Source: Thiotrichaceae bacterium UBA7357 (GTDB taxonomy: Bacteria > Pseudomonadota > Gammaproteobacteria > Eutrophobiales > Eutrophobiaceae). Taken from it: a stretch of DNA of 64,000 bases. The stretch lies in the NCBI GenBank assembly GCA_002470825.1, contig DKOR01000010.1:31535-95534 (forward strand). The letters run 5' to 3'. Below the pieces are notes generated by a model that made no database searches, was not told where the DNA came from, and saw nothing but the letters and a program-made list of their open reading frames with translations. A program made the translations under genes and the position numbers. Below, one piece after another: positions 62,024 to 64,000 of this stretch (positions are counted from its first letter, which is position 1; every line of letters begins with the position of its first letter).

Positions 62024-64000
62024 TTGACAATTCATAAACAACACTCCCTTTCAGATCCAGTCACCGTGTTAACTGGTGTAGGAATTCGCTTGCAAGAAAA
62101 ACTCGAGCGTATCGGTATCAGGGTTATTCAGGACTTATTATTTCATTTACCACATCGTTATATTGATCGAACGGTTCTCACTCCTATTGGGGCATTATGT
62201 TCTGGTTATAACGCCTACATACAAGGGGAGATTGAACACACGCAGGTCCGTTATGGAAAACGACGCTATTTATTATGTCGAGTTAGCGACGGAACTGGTG
62301 CAATAGCTATACGTTTTTTTCACTTTTCAAAGAGACAAGAAAAAGGGTTGCAGCGTGGCCTATCCATACGCTGTTATGGTCAGATTCGTCGTGGTCCAAG
62401 TTCATTAGAAATGATTCATCCAGAATATCATGTGCTTAGAGATATATGTGACGATACGTTAGAGAAAGAATTAACCGCCGTTTATCCGATGACAGAAGGC
62501 TTACAACAAGCTCGAATGCGTAAATTAAGTGAGCAAGCTTTGATTACCTTAAATAATAATAATAAAAATATGAGTGAGTTATTGCCTGAAAAAATATTGA
62601 CAAAAAAAAAATTGCCATCACTAATTGATGCTTTGAACTATGTACACCGCCCACCACCTAATGCAGATATACAAAGTTTAGTTGAAGGGACACATCCCGC
62701 ACAACAACGTCTCGCTTTTGAAGAGCTACTAGCACAGCAATTGAGTCTACTTGAGTTACGTAATGAATTAAGAACAGAACATTCTCCTGCTTTTAATCTA
62801 AGCACAAAGTTTGTCCCCGAGTATCTAAAAAATTTACCTTTCACATTAACAGATGCTCAAATTCAGGCTCATGAGACTATCTCGTCTGATTTAAATAAAA
62901 CGGTAGCTATGCTAAGACTAATGCAAGGTGATGTTGGTTCAGGGAAGACTGTTGTTGCTGCATTAGCTGCGTTACAAGCGATAGAAGCCGGTTATCAGGT
63001 GGCTATAATGGCACCGACTGAATTACTCGCTGAGCAACACTACAATAACTTTTTAAGTTGGTGTGGACCTTTAGATATTAACGTGATTTTTTTAACTGGG
63101 AAATTAAGAAAATCCATACGAGATAGTGTTGAAACGCAATTACAAAAAGAAATGCCAGTAATCGTTATTGGAACTCATGTCTTATTTCAAAATTCAATCC
63201 GTTTTGCAAAACTAGGCTTAATTGTGATTGATGAACAACATCGCTTTGGCGTGCACCAACGACTCGCTTTACTAGAAAAAGGACAGCAGCATGATAAATA
63301 TCCGCATCAATTAATCATGACTGCAACACCTATCCCCAGAACATTAACCATGACAGCATATGCTGATCTTGATCATACTGTGATAGATGAGCTACCACCC
63401 AACAGAAAAGCTATAAACACAAGTATTATTTCAAATGATCGACGTGAAGAGATTATTGAGAGAATAAAATATATTACTGTAAAGGGTCGTCAAGTTTATT
63501 GGGTATGTACCTTGATTGAAGAATCCGAAACATTACAATGTGAAACAGCAATTGAAACTGCAGATAAACTAACTGAGATATTAAACTCGATAAAAGTCGG
63601 GCTAATACATGGTCGTATGAAAGCGACTGAAAAAGAATCTGTAATGCAAGACTTTAAAAACAATAAAATTGGTCTGCTAGTTGCGACAACAGTTATTGAG
63701 GTTGGTGTTGATGTTCCTAATGCTAGTTTAATGATTATTGATAATGCTGAACGTTTTGGCCTGTCACAACTGCATCAATTACGTGGTCGAATTGGCCGTG
63801 GCAATATTAAAAGTGACTGCGTATTAATATATCAGTCACCATTAAGTGATTTAGCTAAACAACGACTTGAAATTATGCGCACTAGCAGCGATGGCTTTCT
63901 TATAGCCGAAAAAGACCTTATGTTAAGAGGCCCGGGCGAAGTTTTAGGCACTCGTCAGGCAGGCATACCAGAAATGCGCGTTGCTAATTTGATGCGTGAC
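62024..64000 (+). CDS. recG: ATP-dependent DNA helicase RecG (cut at window end)
   Basis: The frame from TTG 62024 stays open for 659 codons to the last base. No in-frame ATG precedes the wedge-domain start VTVLTGVGIRLQEKLERIGI, so a TTG start is the best choice, though the ribosome site is poor. Then come the Walker A MQGDVGSGKTVVA, DEQHRFGVHQR (DEAH-type) and the C-terminal helicase block including GTRQAGIPEMRV. RecG remodels stalled replication forks and Holliday junctions. The last few dozen residues lie outside the window. Follows ridA in the conserved block. Confidence 0.93.
   Translation, partial: MTIHKQHSLSDPVTVLTGVGIRLQEKLERIGIRVIQDLLFHLPHRYIDRTVLTPIGALCSGYNAYIQGEIEHTQVRYGKRRYLLCRVSDGTGAIAIRFFHFSKRQEKGLQRGLSIRCYGQIRRGPSSLEMIHPEYHVLRDICDDTLEKELTAVYPMTEGLQQARMRKLSEQALITLNNNNKNMSELLPEKILTKKKLPSLIDALNYVHRPPPNADIQSLVEGTHPAQQRLAFEELLAQQLSLLELRNELRTEHSPAFNLSTKFVPEYLKNLPFTLTDAQIQAHETISSDLNKTVAMLRLMQGDVGSGKTVVAALAALQAIEAGYQVAIMAPTELLAEQHYNNFLSWCGPLDINVIFLTGKLRKSIRDSVETQLQKEMPVIVIGTHVLFQNSIRFAKLGLIVIDEQHRFGVHQRLALLEKGQQHDKYPHQLIMTATPIPRTLTMTAYADLDHTVIDELPPNRKAINTSIISNDRREEIIERIKYITVKGRQVYWVCTLIEESETLQCETAIETADKLTEILNSIKVGLIHGRMKATEKESVMQDFKNNKIGLLVATTVIEVGVDVPNASLMIIDNAERFGLSQLHQLRGRIGRGNIKSDCVLIYQSPLSDLAKQRLEIMRTSSDGFLIAEKDLMLRGPGEVLGTRQAGIPEMRVANLMRD

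Noticed and set aside
1..64000. CRISPR array or restriction/defence island
   Set aside because: No regularly spaced repeats and no cas, restriction, toxin-antitoxin or abortive-infection genes were recognised. The NYN gene alone is not sufficient.

Overview
This looks like a chromosomal segment of an A+T-rich gammaproteobacterium, roughly two thirds A+T by eye. The best evidence is the block at the right end: rph-rdgB-hemW on the minus strand, divergent from yicC-gmk-rpoZ-spoT-ridA-recG on the plus strand. That order is typical of Gammaproteobacteria. Scattered genes such as rhlE, dbpA, uup, ybiT, rnd, sprT, yhbQ, an rnfC homologue, a hopJ-like gene, a blc-type lipocalin and DUF4426, DUF2288, DUF3429, DUF1840 and DUF1488 proteins fit the same group. 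No rRNA, intact tRNA, CRISPR array, insertion sequence or prophage was seen.

Layout. 1-1.4 kb: Sel1-repeat genes, one cut by the window edge, one truncated and one dead, around a rearranged SmpA/OmlA-like lipoprotein. 1.5-4.5 kb: MAPEG protein, a cold-shock domain fused to a membrane anchor, three tiny membrane proteins in a row, and a DsrE-like protein. 5-17 kb: a light/oxidative-stress-flavoured region. It holds a HugZ-like flavin/heme protein, a five-gene minus-strand run (FeS photolyase, DUF2256 zinc protein, DCC thiol protein, SOUL heme protein, small secreted protein), an unusual RnfC, a nitroreductase, a MerR regulator with an alpha/beta hydrolase, a conserved photolyase-neighbourhood protein, a Blc lipocalin and a cupin. 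17-24 kb: a transmembrane Ser/Thr kinase with a Cache sensor beside a dUTPase-like gene, then uup and a DMT exporter. 24-41 kb: mixed housekeeping and conserved genes with several broken genes (NYN protein, ppnP, a tRNA-Thr remnant). 41-52 kb: rhlE, DUF1488, UspA-SulP pair, dbpA, ybiT and a methyltransferase. 52-64 kb: an ABC exporter, GIY-YIG protein and the conserved nucleotide/RNA/stringent-response block.

Two themes stand out. First, many genes deal with light, heme, flavin and thiol redox damage, and the MerR regulator lies among them. The window does not prove that they form one regulon. Second, the sequence shows ongoing decay: at least five recognisable pseudogenes, a tRNA-Thr with a ruined acceptor stem, an RnfC that has lost its glycine-rich loop, and many 300-950 base stretches without genes. 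This suggests a lineage undergoing genome erosion, for example after adopting a host-associated or otherwise sheltered life; that last step is inference.
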